Shown piece by piece: positions 15,989 through 24,662 of a DNA stretch of 64,000 nt (within the stretch, counting starts at the first letter, position 1; each line of letters opens with the position of its first letter). The notes below the pieces were generated by a model. It saw only the letters and a program-made list of their open reading frames with translations, was not told where the DNA came from and searched no databases. The position numbers and the translations under genes were made by a program. The stretch comes from Tsukamurella sp040611135 (GTDB lineage Bacteria; Actinomycetota; Actinomycetes; Mycobacteriales; Mycobacteriaceae), in contig NZ_JBEXNL010000006.1 of assembly GCF_040611135.1 (NCBI RefSeq), forward strand, positions 124,001-188,000, given 5' to 3'.

Positions 15989-16797
15989 ACAACAGCGTGA
16001 AAGACACCACCTCCCGGGCCGTGACCGCGCCCGCGATCGCGTTCACGGATCTCACCAAGAGATACGCCGAGACCGTCGTGCTCGGCCCGGTGTCCGGGGA
16101 GTTCGCCCGCGGCGGCGTCACCGCGCTCGTCGGGCCGAACGGCGCCGGCAAGTCGACGCTGCTGACCATCCTCGGCCGGCTCCTGGCGCCCGACTCCGGG
16201 ACGGCTCTTCTCGAGGGCGTGGATATCCGTTCCATGAAGCCGACGGACGTCGCGCGCAGGCTCGCGATCCTCCGGCAGGAGAACGGCGTCAACGCCCGCC
16301 TGACGGTGCGCGACCTGGTCGCGTTCGGCCGGTTCCCGCACAGCCGCGGGCGGATGACCGCCGAGGACGTCCGGCACGTCGACGACGCCCTGGACTTCCT
16401 GGGCCTGACGGAGCTGTCGGACCGGTTCCTCGACGAGCTCTCGGGCGGTCAGCGCCAGCGGGCGTACGTCGCCATGACGCTGGCACAGGACACCGACGTG
16501 ATCCTGCTCGACGAGCCGCTCAACAACCTGGACATGAGGCACCAGGTCAGCATGATGCGGCGGCTTCGGCGCGCCGCGGACGAGCTGGGCAAGACGATCA
16601 TCCTGGTGGTGCACGACCTGAACTTCGCCGCCGCCTACTCGGACCGCATCGTCGCCCTGAAGAACGGCACCATCGCGGCGTCGGGCGCACCATCGGAGAT
16701 CATGACCGCCGAGCTGCTCACCGGGATCTTCGAGACCCCCGTCGCGGTGCACGTCCTGGAGGGCGGCCCCGTCGCCGTGTACGCGGGGCTGGCCTGA
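15985..16797 (+). CDS. Iron-siderophore ABC transporter ATP-binding protein
   Basis: The 270-residue FepC-type ATPase has Walker A GPNGAGKST near 44, Q-loop LRQENG, signature LSGGQRQRAY near 148, Walker B VILLDEP and the H-loop VVHDLN. It energises import by the two preceding permeases. Start at GTG 15985 is preceded by GAAGGGGG. It ends the operon; the mptA promoter follows within 30 bp. Confidence 0.94.
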   Translation: MNNSVKDTTSRAVTAPAIAFTDLTKRYAETVVLGPVSGEFARGGVTALVGPNGAGKSTLLTILGRLLAPDSGTALLEGVDIRSMKPTDVARRLAILRQENGVNARLTVRDLVAFGRFPHSRGRMTAEDVRHVDDALDFLGLTELSDRFLDELSGGQRQRAYVAMTLAQDTDVILLDEPLNNLDMRHQVSMMRRLRRAADELGKTIILVVHDLNFAAAYSDRIVALKNGTIAASGAPSEIMTAELLTGIFETPVAVHVLEGGPVAVYAGLA

Positions 16798-16811
16798 CGG
16801 TGCCCGCCGCC

Positions 16812-16817
16812 TAGACT
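16812..16817 (+). promoter_or_regulatory. -10 box of mptA
   Basis: TAGACT, 7 bases before the mptA ATG at 16825, gives a probable leaderless transcript. The intervening GGCGGGG is too close to the start to act as a ribosome binding site at usual spacing. Confidence 0.55.
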
Positions 16818-16824
16818 GGCGGGG

Positions 16825-18333
16825 ATGTCCGGATCACTCATGCCCGCCGCGCGCGGCTACAGCGACTACCTGCGGTCCGCAGCCGGCCGGCCGGCCCTGC
16901 TGGGGCTGGCCGGTGCCGTCGTGACCACGCTCGGCAGCTTCGGCGCGGGCGCGATCCGCGTGCACGACACGACGCTCGAGGCGACCCACCTGTCGTGGCT
17001 GCGGTTCGGTCACGGTCTGGTGCTCAGTTCGGTGCTGTTCTGGACGGGCATCGCACTGCTCGTGATCGCGTGGATCCGGCTGGGGCGCGCCGCGCTCGCC
17101 GGGCGGCTCGAGGCCCGCGACGTGGCGGGCACCGTCGCCCTGTGGATCGCGCCGCTGCTGGTGGCCGTGCCCCTGTACTCGCGCGACGCCTACTCCTATC
17201 TCGCGCAGGGCGCGCTGCTGCGCGACGGCTTCGACCCGTACGTGGACGGCCCCGTGGTCAACCCGAACGGGCTGCTCGACGACGTGAGCGGCATCTGGAC
17301 CACCACGACGGCGCCCTACGGTCCGCTGTTCATCCTCATCGCGCGCGGGATCACGACGGTGCTCGGCGACAACGTGCTCGGCGGCGTGATCGCGCTGCGG
17401 GTGGTGATGCTTCCGGGCATCGCGCTCTCGGTCTGGGGCGTGGCGAAGCTGGCGCGGCACTTCGGGGCGAAGCCCGCGGTGTCCCTGTGGCTGGCCGTGC
17501 TCAACCCGCTGGTGATCGTGCACCTGGTGGGTGGCGTGCATAACGAGGCGCTCATGGTCGGGCTGATGGTCGCCGGCATCGCACTCGTGCTCGACGGGCG
17601 GCACTGGTTCGGCGTCGCGGTGATCGTGACCGCGGTGGCGGTCAAGGGCACCGCGGCGATCGCACTGCCCTTCGTGGTGTGGATCTGGTTCCACCACCGG
17701 CGCGCGGCGAAGCCGCAGGAGTCGGCGGCGAAGGCCTTCGGCACGGCGCTGGCCGCGTCCGTCGGGATCTTCGTCGCGCTGTTCGCGGCGTTCTCGCTCA
17801 TCGCGGGCGTGGGCCTCGGCTGGACCACTGCGCTGGCCGGGTCGATCAAGATCATCAACTACATCACGCTGCCGACGGCGATCGCGCAGTTGTTCGCGTT
17901 CGCCGCCGCGCCGTTCACGGACCTGCACCTCGCGCCGATCCTCATCGTCACGCGCGCCCTGGGCATCGCGGCGCTCGCGATCGCGCTGGTGGTGCTGTGG
18001 TGGCGCTTCCGGCAGGACGAGCGGCGCAACGTGATGGGCATCCTGTTGGGCCTGTTGGCGGTGTGCGTGCTCTCCCCCGCGTCGCTGCCCTGGTACTACA
18101 CCTGGCCGCTCGCGGTGGCCGGCGCGTTCACCTGGTCGCGACGCACGCTGGCGATCATCGCGGGCCTGTCGGTGTGGCTGATGGTCGTGTTCATGCCCAC
18201 CGGCTCGATCGGCCTGTACTCGCTGTGGAACGTGGCGCTGGCCGTGGCATTGGGCGCCCTGGCCGGCTGGTCGCTGCTGCGGCCCGACCCGTTGGGAATG
18301 CGGCCGCGGTTGGGCCTGGCGCCCGCGGTCTGA
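16825..18333 (+). CDS. mptA: Alpha-(1->6)-mannosyltransferase MptA
   Basis: Polytopic GT-C glycosyltransferase that extends the alpha-1,6-mannan core of lipomannan from polyprenyl-phosphate mannose at the outer face of the membrane. The 502 residues form about 12-13 membrane helices, with the acidic first external loop YSRDAYSYLAQG near 117, typical of GT-C catalytic loops, and LVGGVHNEALMVGLMV near 236. Length and position match Rv2174 (MptA) next to idsA, the Rv2175c-like gene and pknL. The C-terminal end is shorter than some family members. The function is known for the family and inferred here. Confidence 0.88.
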   Translation: MSGSLMPAARGYSDYLRSAAGRPALLGLAGAVVTTLGSFGAGAIRVHDTTLEATHLSWLRFGHGLVLSSVLFWTGIALLVIAWIRLGRAALAGRLEARDVAGTVALWIAPLLVAVPLYSRDAYSYLAQGALLRDGFDPYVDGPVVNPNGLLDDVSGIWTTTTAPYGPLFILIARGITTVLGDNVLGGVIALRVVMLPGIALSVWGVAKLARHFGAKPAVSLWLAVLNPLVIVHLVGGVHNEALMVGLMVAGIALVLDGRHWFGVAVIVTAVAVKGTAAIALPFVVWIWFHHRRAAKPQESAAKAFGTALAASVGIFVALFAAFSLIAGVGLGWTTALAGSIKIINYITLPTAIAQLFAFAAAPFTDLHLAPILIVTRALGIAALAIALVVLWWRFRQDERRNVMGILLGLLAVCVLSPASLPWYYTWPLAVAGAFTWSRRTLAIIAGLSVWLMVVFMPTGSIGLYSLWNVALAVALGALAGWSLLRPDPLGMRPRLGLAPAV

Positions 18334-18386
18334 GCCGCGCCCCATCAGCCGCGACGGGGCCGGGACGGGACGGGATCGGCAGCGCC

Positions 18387-18428
18387 GGGTCAGCAGGGCC
18401 GGGTCAGCAGGGCCGGGTCAGCAGGGCC
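18387..18428 (+). repeat. Three tandem copies of a 14-bp unit
   Basis: GGGTCAGCAGGGCC is repeated three times without a mismatch. A degenerate part-copy precedes it. The copy number may vary between strains. Confidence 0.9.
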
Positions 18429-18526
18429 GGATGGATCGTCCCGGATGGCAGTCGTTCTCGCCGCCGCCTATACGATTCCCGCATACCCCAAACGCGCAGG
18501 TCAAGATGGGTGAATCCGGAGCGGGT

Positions 18527-18541
18527 ATACGCATTGCGTAT
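18527..18541. promoter_or_regulatory. ATACGCA-T-TGCGTAT palindrome
   Basis: A perfect 7-bp-arm palindrome with one central base. It lies about 100 bp beyond the 3' end of the LysR-type gene and 200 bp after mptA. Its size suits a regulator site, but no promoter is visible beside it. Confidence 0.4.
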
Positions 18542-18594
18542 GCCTCACCACTAACGCGGCCACACACACGCCACCCAGGAGCTCATGTCGACCG

Positions 18595-18670
18595 AGATAC
18601 TTCAGAAACACAGCCGCGCGACGCAATCGCGCCACCCACGAGCGCGCTTCACCCCAGATACTTCAGAAAC
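18595..18670. repeat. 15-bp direct repeat spanning the end of the LysR-type gene
   Basis: AGATACTTCAGAAAC occurs at 18595-18609 and 18656-18670, 61 bp apart. The second copy encodes the last residues (FLKY) of the LysR-type protein on the minus strand; the first copy lies beyond the stop and could encode the same residues. A local duplication or a deletion scar would explain it. Confidence 0.7.
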
Positions 18671-19206
18671 GCCGCCACTCGCTCCGACGGCGCAGGCCGG
18701 TTGAGCAGCTCGACGCGCCCCGCCCGTCCGAGCGCCCGGACGACCTGTGTCTCCACGCCCTCGAGCATCGGCCCCGTCAGGTGCACGACCGCCAGATCGC
18801 ATTCCCCGGACCGCAGCACGGCCACGGGATCGTCGACGATGCACTGCTCGACCTGCACCTCGTGCGCGCGGTTCCACCGCGTGATCCGGCCCTCGAGGTA
18901 GTCGGGCAGGGAGACGGTCGCGGTGCGACAGATCCTGATCGTGGAGCGGGAGGAACCACCCAGCCCGCGGAGTTCGTCGAGGCCCGCCACGACCCGCTCG
19001 ATGACCGCGAGGGCGTGCAACGCGCCCGGAGCGGGCGTGGTGCCGCCCGAGCCGCGCTCGAACAGCTCGAACCCCAGCATCTTCTCCGTGGCCGCGACGG
19101 CGCGGGTCACGGAAGGCTGCGAGGTTCCGTGGACCTGCGCGGCCACGTTCATGCTCCCCGTGCGCGCGACCGTGGCCACCAACCGCAAGCGTTCGATGTC
19201 GGACAT
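18649..19206 (-). CDS. Short LysR-type transcriptional regulator
   Basis: The N-terminal winged helix-turn-helix is clear (LRLVATVARTGSMNVAAQ, then QPSVTRAVAATEKMLG), followed by a linker helix and about 100 residues resembling the first lobe of a LysR effector domain. At 185 residues it is far shorter than the usual 300, so the effector domain is truncated or reduced. ATG follows a TACGGT -10 box by 6 bases, suggesting a leaderless mRNA. No divergent target gene is present; the Rv2175c-like gene is 228 bp upstream on the same strand. Confidence 0.75.
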   Translation of the reverse strand: MSDIERLRLVATVARTGSMNVAAQVHGTSQPSVTRAVAATEKMLGFELFERGSGGTTPAPGALHALAVIERVVAGLDELRGLGGSSRSTIRICRTATVSLPDYLEGRITRWNRAHEVQVEQCIVDDPVAVLRSGECDLAVVHLTGPMLEGVETQVVRALGRAGRVELLNRPAPSERVAAFLKYLG

Positions 19207-19212
19207 GGCGGA

Positions 19213-19218
19213 ACCGTA
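19213..19218 (-). promoter_or_regulatory. -10 box of the LysR-type gene
   Basis: TACGGT read leftward, 6 bases before the ATG at 19206, with no ribosome binding site in between. Confidence 0.5.
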
Positions 19219-19433
19219 GCGCGCGGCACTGACAGGAAACGTCGACGCGAGCGGAGCCGACCATCCGCGATCCGAGGGTATTCGAAATCCGTATGGCCGC
19301 TATCCAAGAAAGGGCCTCTGAACTGGGCATTTTCGGGTATGCCAGAGACGTATAGCGAAAGACCGACGCAGCCCCGTCCGCAGCCGCGCTGCGGCAGGTC
19401 GCATCAGCCCCGCAGCAGCTCCGCTCGCGCGCT

Positions 19434-19814
19434 CTAGAACGCCATCGACTGGGCGCGGCGGACAATCTCGCGCGCGGAGTCGGTGTGCAGCAGCTCCGCG
19501 GGCGCACCGTCGAGATCCTCCTGCGGCTCGAACAGCCAGCGCATGATCTCGTCGTCGCGGTAGCCGCCGTCGTGCAGGACGCTCAGCAGTCCGGTGAAGT
19601 GCTTGGCGATGGAGAACCGCTCGTCGACCTCGCCGAAGAACAGCCGCGGGATGTGCAGGTCGCCGCCGCGCCGCACCGCGATCAGCTGGTGATCGCGCAG
19701 CAGCTGCAGCACCTTGGACTGCGACACGCCGAGGCCCTTGGCGACCGTGGTGGTGTTGTAGGTGGCGGTGCCCTCGGGCAGCAGATCGTCGCTGACGAAC
19801 GGGATGGAGCTCAC
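19434..19814 (-). CDS. Rv2175c-like winged-helix DNA-binding protein
   Basis: The 126-residue protein matches Rv2175c: an N-terminal winged helix-turn-helix (TTTVAKGLGVSQSKVLQLLRDHQLIAVRR) and a C-terminal helical domain (HFTGLLSVLHDGGYRDDEIMRWLFEP). In M. tuberculosis Rv2175c is phosphorylated by PknL, encoded next door and divergent here too, which reduces DNA binding. The GTG at 19814 is preferred over a GTG at 19820 because it lies 6 bases after the TACAGT box. It carries Thr residues in its N-terminal tail that could be phosphorylated. Confidence 0.88.
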   Translation of the reverse strand: MSSIPFVSDDLLPEGTATYNTTTVAKGLGVSQSKVLQLLRDHQLIAVRRGGDLHIPRLFFGEVDERFSIAKHFTGLLSVLHDGGYRDDEIMRWLFEPQEDLDGAPAELLHTDSAREIVRRAQSMAF

Positions 19815-19820
19815 CGTCAC

Positions 19821-19826
19821 ACTGTA
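19821..19826 (-). promoter_or_regulatory. -10 box of the Rv2175c-like gene
   Basis: TACAGT read leftward, 6 bases before the GTG at 19814. This decides between two in-frame GTG codons. Confidence 0.5.
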
Positions 19827-19865
19827 CCCAGCGACGGGATTCGGAGCTTCCCACCCCGGGGTCGC

Positions 19866-19871
19866 TAGGCT
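19866..19871 (+). promoter_or_regulatory. -10 box of pknL
   Basis: TAGGCT about 41 bp before the pknL GTG. The leader of about 35 bases carries GAAGAAG close to the start codon. Confidence 0.45.
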
Positions 19872-19912
19872 GAACTGTCGACACCGCCCGATATCGAGAG
19901 GACACGAAGAAG

Positions 19913-22096
19913 GTGAACACTCCGCGCGACCGCCTGATCGGCGCCCGCATCGAGGGGCGCTACCGCATCGATGCGGTGATCGCGCGTGGCGGCATGTCCA
20001 CCGTCTACATGGGCCTCGACCTGCGGCTCGACCGTCCGATCGCCATCAAGGTGATGGACCCGAAGTACGCCGCCGACGCCCAGTTCGTCTCCCGCTTCGA
20101 GTTCGAGGCCCGCGCCGTCGCCAAGCTCAAGGACCCCGGCCTGGTCGCCGTGTACGACCAGGGCGTCGACGGTGAACTGGCCTTCCTGGTGATGGAGCTG
20201 GTCACCGGCGGCACGCTGCGTGAACTGCTCGGCGAGCGCGGCCCCATGCCGCCGCACGCCGTGGCGGCGGTGATGGGTCCGGTGCTCACGGCGCTCGGTA
20301 CCGCCCACCGCGCCGGACTGGTCCACCGTGACGTGAAGCCGGAGAACGTGCTCATCTCGGACGGCGGCGAGGTCAAGGTCGCCGATTTCGGGCTGGTCCG
20401 GGCCATCGCCGCAGCCTCGGTGACCAGTTCGTCGGTCATTCTGGGTACGGCCGCGTACCTCTCCCCCGAGCAGGTGGAATCGGGCAACGCCGACGCCCGC
20501 TCCGATGTGTACTCGAGCGGCATCCTGGCCTACGAGCTGCTCACCGGGCAGGTCCCCTTCACCGGCGACACGGCGATCTCGCTCGCCTACCAGCGCCTGC
20601 ACAACGACGTTCCGCCCCCGAGTGCCGCCATCGCCGGCGTGCCGCCGGAGTTCGACGAGTTCGTTGCGCGCGCGACGGATCGCGATCCGTCGCGCCGCTA
20701 CGCGGACGGCTTCGCGATGGCCGACGCGCTGAATGCGATCGCCGAGGACCTCGATCTGCCGCCCTTCACCGTGCCCGCGCCGCAGTCCAGCGCCGAGCAG
20801 CGGGCGGCCGCCGCGATGTACGACGCGCAGCGCGGCCAGCCGCTGATCCCCGCCGCCGCGGAGCCCACGAGCGCGCTCATGCCCGGCGCCCCGCTGCCCG
20901 GGCCCGTACCGCCCGTCGCGCCACCGCGCACCGTCGCCCAGCCCCTACCGCAGGGCCCCCACCCCACGCGGGCGGAGACGATGCACGAGCCGCTGCCCTC
21001 CGAGTCGGCGCCGCCCGAGCGGATCGGCGCGCCGAAGAAGGGCCGCGCGAGGTCCTGGGCGATCGTCGCGATCATCGCCGTGGTCTCGTTGCTGCTCGCG
21101 GTCGGCGGCTGGTGGCTCGCCTCGGGCCAGTACACCTCGGTCCCCAACGTGACCGGCATGGACCGGCCCGCCGCGGAGAAGGCGATCAAGGACGCCGGGC
21201 TCGATGTGAAGCTCGACGGCTCCTTCAGCAACGACGTCACCGAGGACACCGTCACCGGCCTCGATCCCACCGGGGGCAGCCGGATCAGCCGGTTCGGCAC
21301 CGTCACCATCAAGTACTCGCGCGGGCGCCCCGTGGTGCCGCAGTTCCGTGCCGGCGATAGCCCGGAGAACGTCGAGAAGCTGTTGCGCGACAACGGACTC
21401 GTGGCCAAGAGCGGCCCCGCGCAGTTCAGCCGTGACGTCCCGCAGGGCGGCGTCATCGGCCTCTCGCCCACGCCGGGCACGCGCGTGCCCGTCGGTTCGA
21501 CGGTGACCGTCGTCGCCTCCGCGGGCAACCAGCCCGTCACCATTCCGGACGTGCGCGGCCGCTCGCCCGACGAGGCGACGTCGATCCTGCGCTCGGCGGG
21601 CCTGACCGTCAAGGAGACCAAGCAGCAGTTCGACTCCTCGACCGAGGCGGGCAAGGTGTTCGGCACCGACCCGTCCGGCCAGGTGAACAAGGGCGGCAGC
21701 GTCACGCTGCTGGTGTCGAACGCCCTGACGGTGCCGGACGTGACCGGCAGGACCGGCGCCGAGGCGACGCAGCTGCTGCAGCGCGCGGGCCTGGTCGCGG
21801 ACCTCGCCGGGGAGACCGGCTCCGGCTCCGTCGTCGTCTCCACGAGTCCGCCCGCCGGCGGACGGGTGGACCCGTCGAACAACCGCGTGACGGTGACGAT
21901 GGCCTCACGCATCACCGTGCCGTCCGTGACCGGGATGAGCGTGAGCCAGGCCCGCTCCGCGCTGCGCGACGCCGGGCTGCAAGTGAAGGTCAACGGCATC
22001 TTCGCCTCCGACAAGTCCCAGGTCATCTGGCAGGACCCGGGCGGCGGCACGCGCGTGTCCGCAGGGTCGACGGTGACCATCACCGCCATTCCGTAA
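19913..22096 (+). CDS. pknL: Serine/threonine protein kinase PknL with five PASTA domains
   Basis: Membrane receptor kinase of 727 residues. The cytoplasmic kinase domain has the glycine loop ARGGMST near 24, ATP-binding Lys46 (AIKVMD), catalytic HRDVKPEN (Asp140), DFG at 158-160 and activation-loop Thr/Ser near 171-174. A Pro-rich linker leads to one membrane helix at about 380-402. Five PASTA repeats follow, each starting with a V-P-x-V/F-x-G-type segment. PASTA domains bind muropeptides or lipid II in related kinases. M. tuberculosis PknL lacks this outer part, whereas corynebacterial PknL has it. The gene is divergent from its probable substrate gene. Confidence 0.95.
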   Translation: MNTPRDRLIGARIEGRYRIDAVIARGGMSTVYMGLDLRLDRPIAIKVMDPKYAADAQFVSRFEFEARAVAKLKDPGLVAVYDQGVDGELAFLVMELVTGGTLRELLGERGPMPPHAVAAVMGPVLTALGTAHRAGLVHRDVKPENVLISDGGEVKVADFGLVRAIAAASVTSSSVILGTAAYLSPEQVESGNADARSDVYSSGILAYELLTGQVPFTGDTAISLAYQRLHNDVPPPSAAIAGVPPEFDEFVARATDRDPSRRYADGFAMADALNAIAEDLDLPPFTVPAPQSSAEQRAAAAMYDAQRGQPLIPAAAEPTSALMPGAPLPGPVPPVAPPRTVAQPLPQGPHPTRAETMHEPLPSESAPPERIGAPKKGRARSWAIVAIIAVVSLLLAVGGWWLASGQYTSVPNVTGMDRPAAEKAIKDAGLDVKLDGSFSNDVTEDTVTGLDPTGGSRISRFGTVTIKYSRGRPVVPQFRAGDSPENVEKLLRDNGLVAKSGPAQFSRDVPQGGVIGLSPTPGTRVPVGSTVTVVASAGNQPVTIPDVRGRSPDEATSILRSAGLTVKETKQQFDSSTEAGKVFGTDPSGQVNKGGSVTLLVSNALTVPDVTGRTGAEATQLLQRAGLVADLAGETGSGSVVVSTSPPAGGRVDPSNNRVTVTMASRITVPSVTGMSVSQARSALRDAGLQVKVNGIFASDKSQVIWQDPGGGTRVSAGSTVTITAIP

Positions 22097-22112
22097 CGCC
22101 CGAGGACCGTCG

Positions 22113-22654
22113 ATGAGCACCCCCGCACCCTTCGTACCGGGCTTCGTGCCCGATCCCGCGACGCTGGCGCAGGCGCGCCGCATGCGGGACGCGCTGACCC
22201 GGTTCCTCATGGAGTACGAATTCGCCGTGAAGGAGGTGCTCACCAAGGTGACGATCCTGCGCGAGGAGTTCCTGCAGCTGCACCGGTACAACCCGATCGA
22301 GCACGTGACCTCGCGGATCAAGAAGCCCGAGAGCATCGTCAAGAAGGTTGCCCGCCGGGGCATCTCGCCGGAGTTGCCGCTCATCCGCGAGGCGATCACC
22401 GACATCGCAGGGATCCGGATCACGTGCAGCTTCATCGCCGACACCTATCGGATCCTGGAGACCGTCACCGCGCAGGACGACGTCCGCGTGGTGATGATCA
22501 AGGACTACATCGCGAACCCGAAGCCCAACGGCTACAAGAGCCTCCAACCGTCGACCTGGTCCTGGCGACGCGGGAGAACCTGCCCGCGACCTTCACCGTG
22601 AGGTCCGTGGCGGCCGTGTGGATCTACCGCAGCGCGCCGATGCTGCAGCGCTGA
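22113..22654 (+). pseudogene. Truncated RelA/SpoT-type (p)ppGpp synthetase fragment
   Basis: The first 145 codons match a small alarmone synthetase: a helical N-terminus, HRYNPIEHVTSRIKKPESI with the substrate-binding Arg/Lys, the DIAGIRI segment and NPKPNGYKSL. Right after YKSL, where the family continues with HL and the second half of the catalytic domain, homology stops. This frame ends at 22601 after unrelated residues. In the next frame a 35-codon tail (TVDLVLATRENLPATFTVRS...) of unknown origin runs to 22654. An internal deletion joining two genes is likely. The catalytic half is missing, so activity is not expected. Confidence 0.75.
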
Positions 22655-22658
22655 GGGT

Positions 22659-24533
22659 TCAGCCGCGCAGCACGCCCCGCAGGTCGTCGAGGACGGCGGG
22701 GTTCTCGATCGTCGACGGGACGGCCTCGTCGCGCCCCTCGGCGATGGCCCGCATGCTGCGCCGGAGGATCTTGCCGGAGCGGGTCTTCGGCAGCGCGGCG
22801 ACGATCGCGACCTCCTTCAGCGCGGCCACCGCGCCGATGGTCTCGCGGACCCGCTGCACGATCTCAGCGCGGACCGCGTCGTCGTCCCAGTCGCCGCGGG
22901 CCTTGAGCGCCACCAGTGCCCGCGGCAGCTGCCCCTTGAGCTGATCGGCCACCCCGATCACCGCGCACTCCGCGACGGCCGGATGTCCGGCGATCGCGGC
23001 CTCCAGCGCACCCGTCGAGAGGCGGTGGCCCGCGACGTTGATCACGTCGTCCGTGCGGCCCATGACGAAGAGGTAGCCGTCGTCGTCGAGGTAGCCACCG
23101 TCGCCGGTGAGGTAGTTCCCGGGGAAGGTGGACAGGTAGGAGTCGATGTACCGTTGGTCCGCGCCCCACAGCGTGGGCAGCGTGCCGGGCGGCAGCGGCA
23201 GGGAGATCACCACGGCGCCTTCCGCTCCCGCCGGAACGTCCTGCCCGGCATCGTCGACGATGCGCACCCCGAACCCGGGCACCGGGACGGTGGCGCTGCC
23301 CGGCTTGACCGGCATCTGTTCGACGCCACGGAGATTCGCGGCGATCGGCCAACCGGTCTCGGTCTGCCACCAGTGGTCGATCACCGGCACGCCGAGCTTC
23401 GCGGACGCCCACTCGTAGGTGTCGGGGTCGAGCCGCTCCCCCGCCATGAACAGCGTCCGCAGGCTGGAGACGTCGGAGCGCGTGAGGAACTCGGCGTCCG
23501 GGTCCTCCTTACGGATCGCTCGCAGAGCCGTGGGCGCGGTGAACAGGTTGCTCACGCCGTGCCGCTCGATCACCCGCCAGAACGCACCGGCGTCGGGCGT
23601 GCCCACCGGCTTGCCCTCGTAGACCACGGTGGTCGCGCCGATGAGCAGCGGCGCGTAGACGATGTAGCTGTGGCCGACGACCCAGCCGACGTCCGAGGCG
23701 GTCCACCACACCTCACCCGGGTGCGCGTCGTAGATCGCCCGCATCGAGTAGGCCAGAGCCACCGCGTGCCCGCCGTTGTCACGCACGACCCCTTTCGGTT
23801 TTCCGGTGGTGCCAGAGGTGTACAGGATGTACAGCGGGTCCGTGGCCTTGACGGCGACCGGATCTGCCGGGCGCGCAGCGGCTTCCGCCTCAGCCCAGTC
23901 GTGATCGAGCGGGCCCAGTTCGGCCTTCAGCTGGGGGCGCTGCCACACCACCACGGCATCCGGCTTCGCCGTCGCGGCGTCGATCGCCGCGTGCACGATC
24001 GGTAGGTACGGCAGCACCTTGGCGCCCTCGAGCCCGCACGACGCGGTGACGATGACCTTCGGCTGCGCGTCGTCGAGCCGGGCCGCGAGCTCCGGCGCTG
24101 CGAAGCCGCCGAACACCACCGAGTGCACCGCCCCGATCCGCGCGCAGGCGAGCATCGCGACCACGGCCTCGGTGATCATCGGGAGGTAGATCACCACCCG
24201 GTCGCCCTGTGCCACACCGAGATCCACGAGCACTCCGGCGAACCTCGAGACCCGCTCCAACAGCTGGGCGTAGGAGAGCACGTGCACCTCTCCCGTGATC
24301 GCCGAATCGTGGATCACCGCCGGCTGATCACCGCGGCCGGCGGCCACGTGCCGGTCGACCGCGTTCACGCACGTGTTCAGCTCCGCGCCCGGAAACCACC
24401 GGTACAGCGGCGCATCCGCACCCTCGAGGATCCGCGACGGCGGCACGATCCAGTCGATCGCTGCGGCCTGCTCGGCCCAGAACCCCTCGGGGTCGGTCAT
24501 GCTGCGGTGGTACTCGTCGGCGTAGGCACCCAT
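22659..24533 (-). CDS. prpE: Propionyl-CoA synthetase PrpE
   Basis: AMP-forming acyl-CoA synthetase of 624 residues. The N-terminus (GAYADEYHRSMTDPEGFW) and the segment RWFPGAELNTCVNAVDRH are typical of PrpE rather than Acs. It has the ATP motif YTSGTTGKPKG near 240 and the C-terminal acetylatable Lys in KTRSGKILRR near 590. It activates propionate for the methylcitrate or methylmalonyl pathway. The ATG at 24533 is preceded by GAGGAG. It follows aroG by 129 bp with no visible terminator. Confidence 0.9.
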   Translation of the reverse strand: MGAYADEYHRSMTDPEGFWAEQAAAIDWIVPPSRILEGADAPLYRWFPGAELNTCVNAVDRHVAAGRGDQPAVIHDSAITGEVHVLSYAQLLERVSRFAGVLVDLGVAQGDRVVIYLPMITEAVVAMLACARIGAVHSVVFGGFAAPELAARLDDAQPKVIVTASCGLEGAKVLPYLPIVHAAIDAATAKPDAVVVWQRPQLKAELGPLDHDWAEAEAAARPADPVAVKATDPLYILYTSGTTGKPKGVVRDNGGHAVALAYSMRAIYDAHPGEVWWTASDVGWVVGHSYIVYAPLLIGATTVVYEGKPVGTPDAGAFWRVIERHGVSNLFTAPTALRAIRKEDPDAEFLTRSDVSSLRTLFMAGERLDPDTYEWASAKLGVPVIDHWWQTETGWPIAANLRGVEQMPVKPGSATVPVPGFGVRIVDDAGQDVPAGAEGAVVISLPLPPGTLPTLWGADQRYIDSYLSTFPGNYLTGDGGYLDDDGYLFVMGRTDDVINVAGHRLSTGALEAAIAGHPAVAECAVIGVADQLKGQLPRALVALKARGDWDDDAVRAEIVQRVRETIGAVAALKEVAIVAALPKTRSGKILRRSMRAIAEGRDEAVPSTIENPAVLDDLRGVLRG

Positions 24534-24662
24534 GCGGCCGCTCCTCGGGCTCGATAGACGATGTCCTCCCAGTCTCCCCCGCGTCCCCGCGCCGCACGTC
24601 GGATCCCCCGATCCGGACATGCCTCCGGCCGCCATCCGTCCGGTCGGTCGGTCGCGCGAGGG

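Larger units (their letters stand above)
18334..18648. other. Intergenic region with short repeats, no gene supported
   Basis: The 315 bp between mptA and the LysR-type gene hold a weak GCCCC/GGGGC hairpin just after mptA, three 14-bp tandem units, an ATACGCA palindrome and one copy of a 15-bp direct repeat shared with the end of the LysR-type gene. No convincing coding frame is present. Confidence 0.65.

Noticed and set aside
18387..18428. CRISPR array
   Set aside because: The 14-bp units are directly contiguous without spacers, and no cas genes are present in the window.
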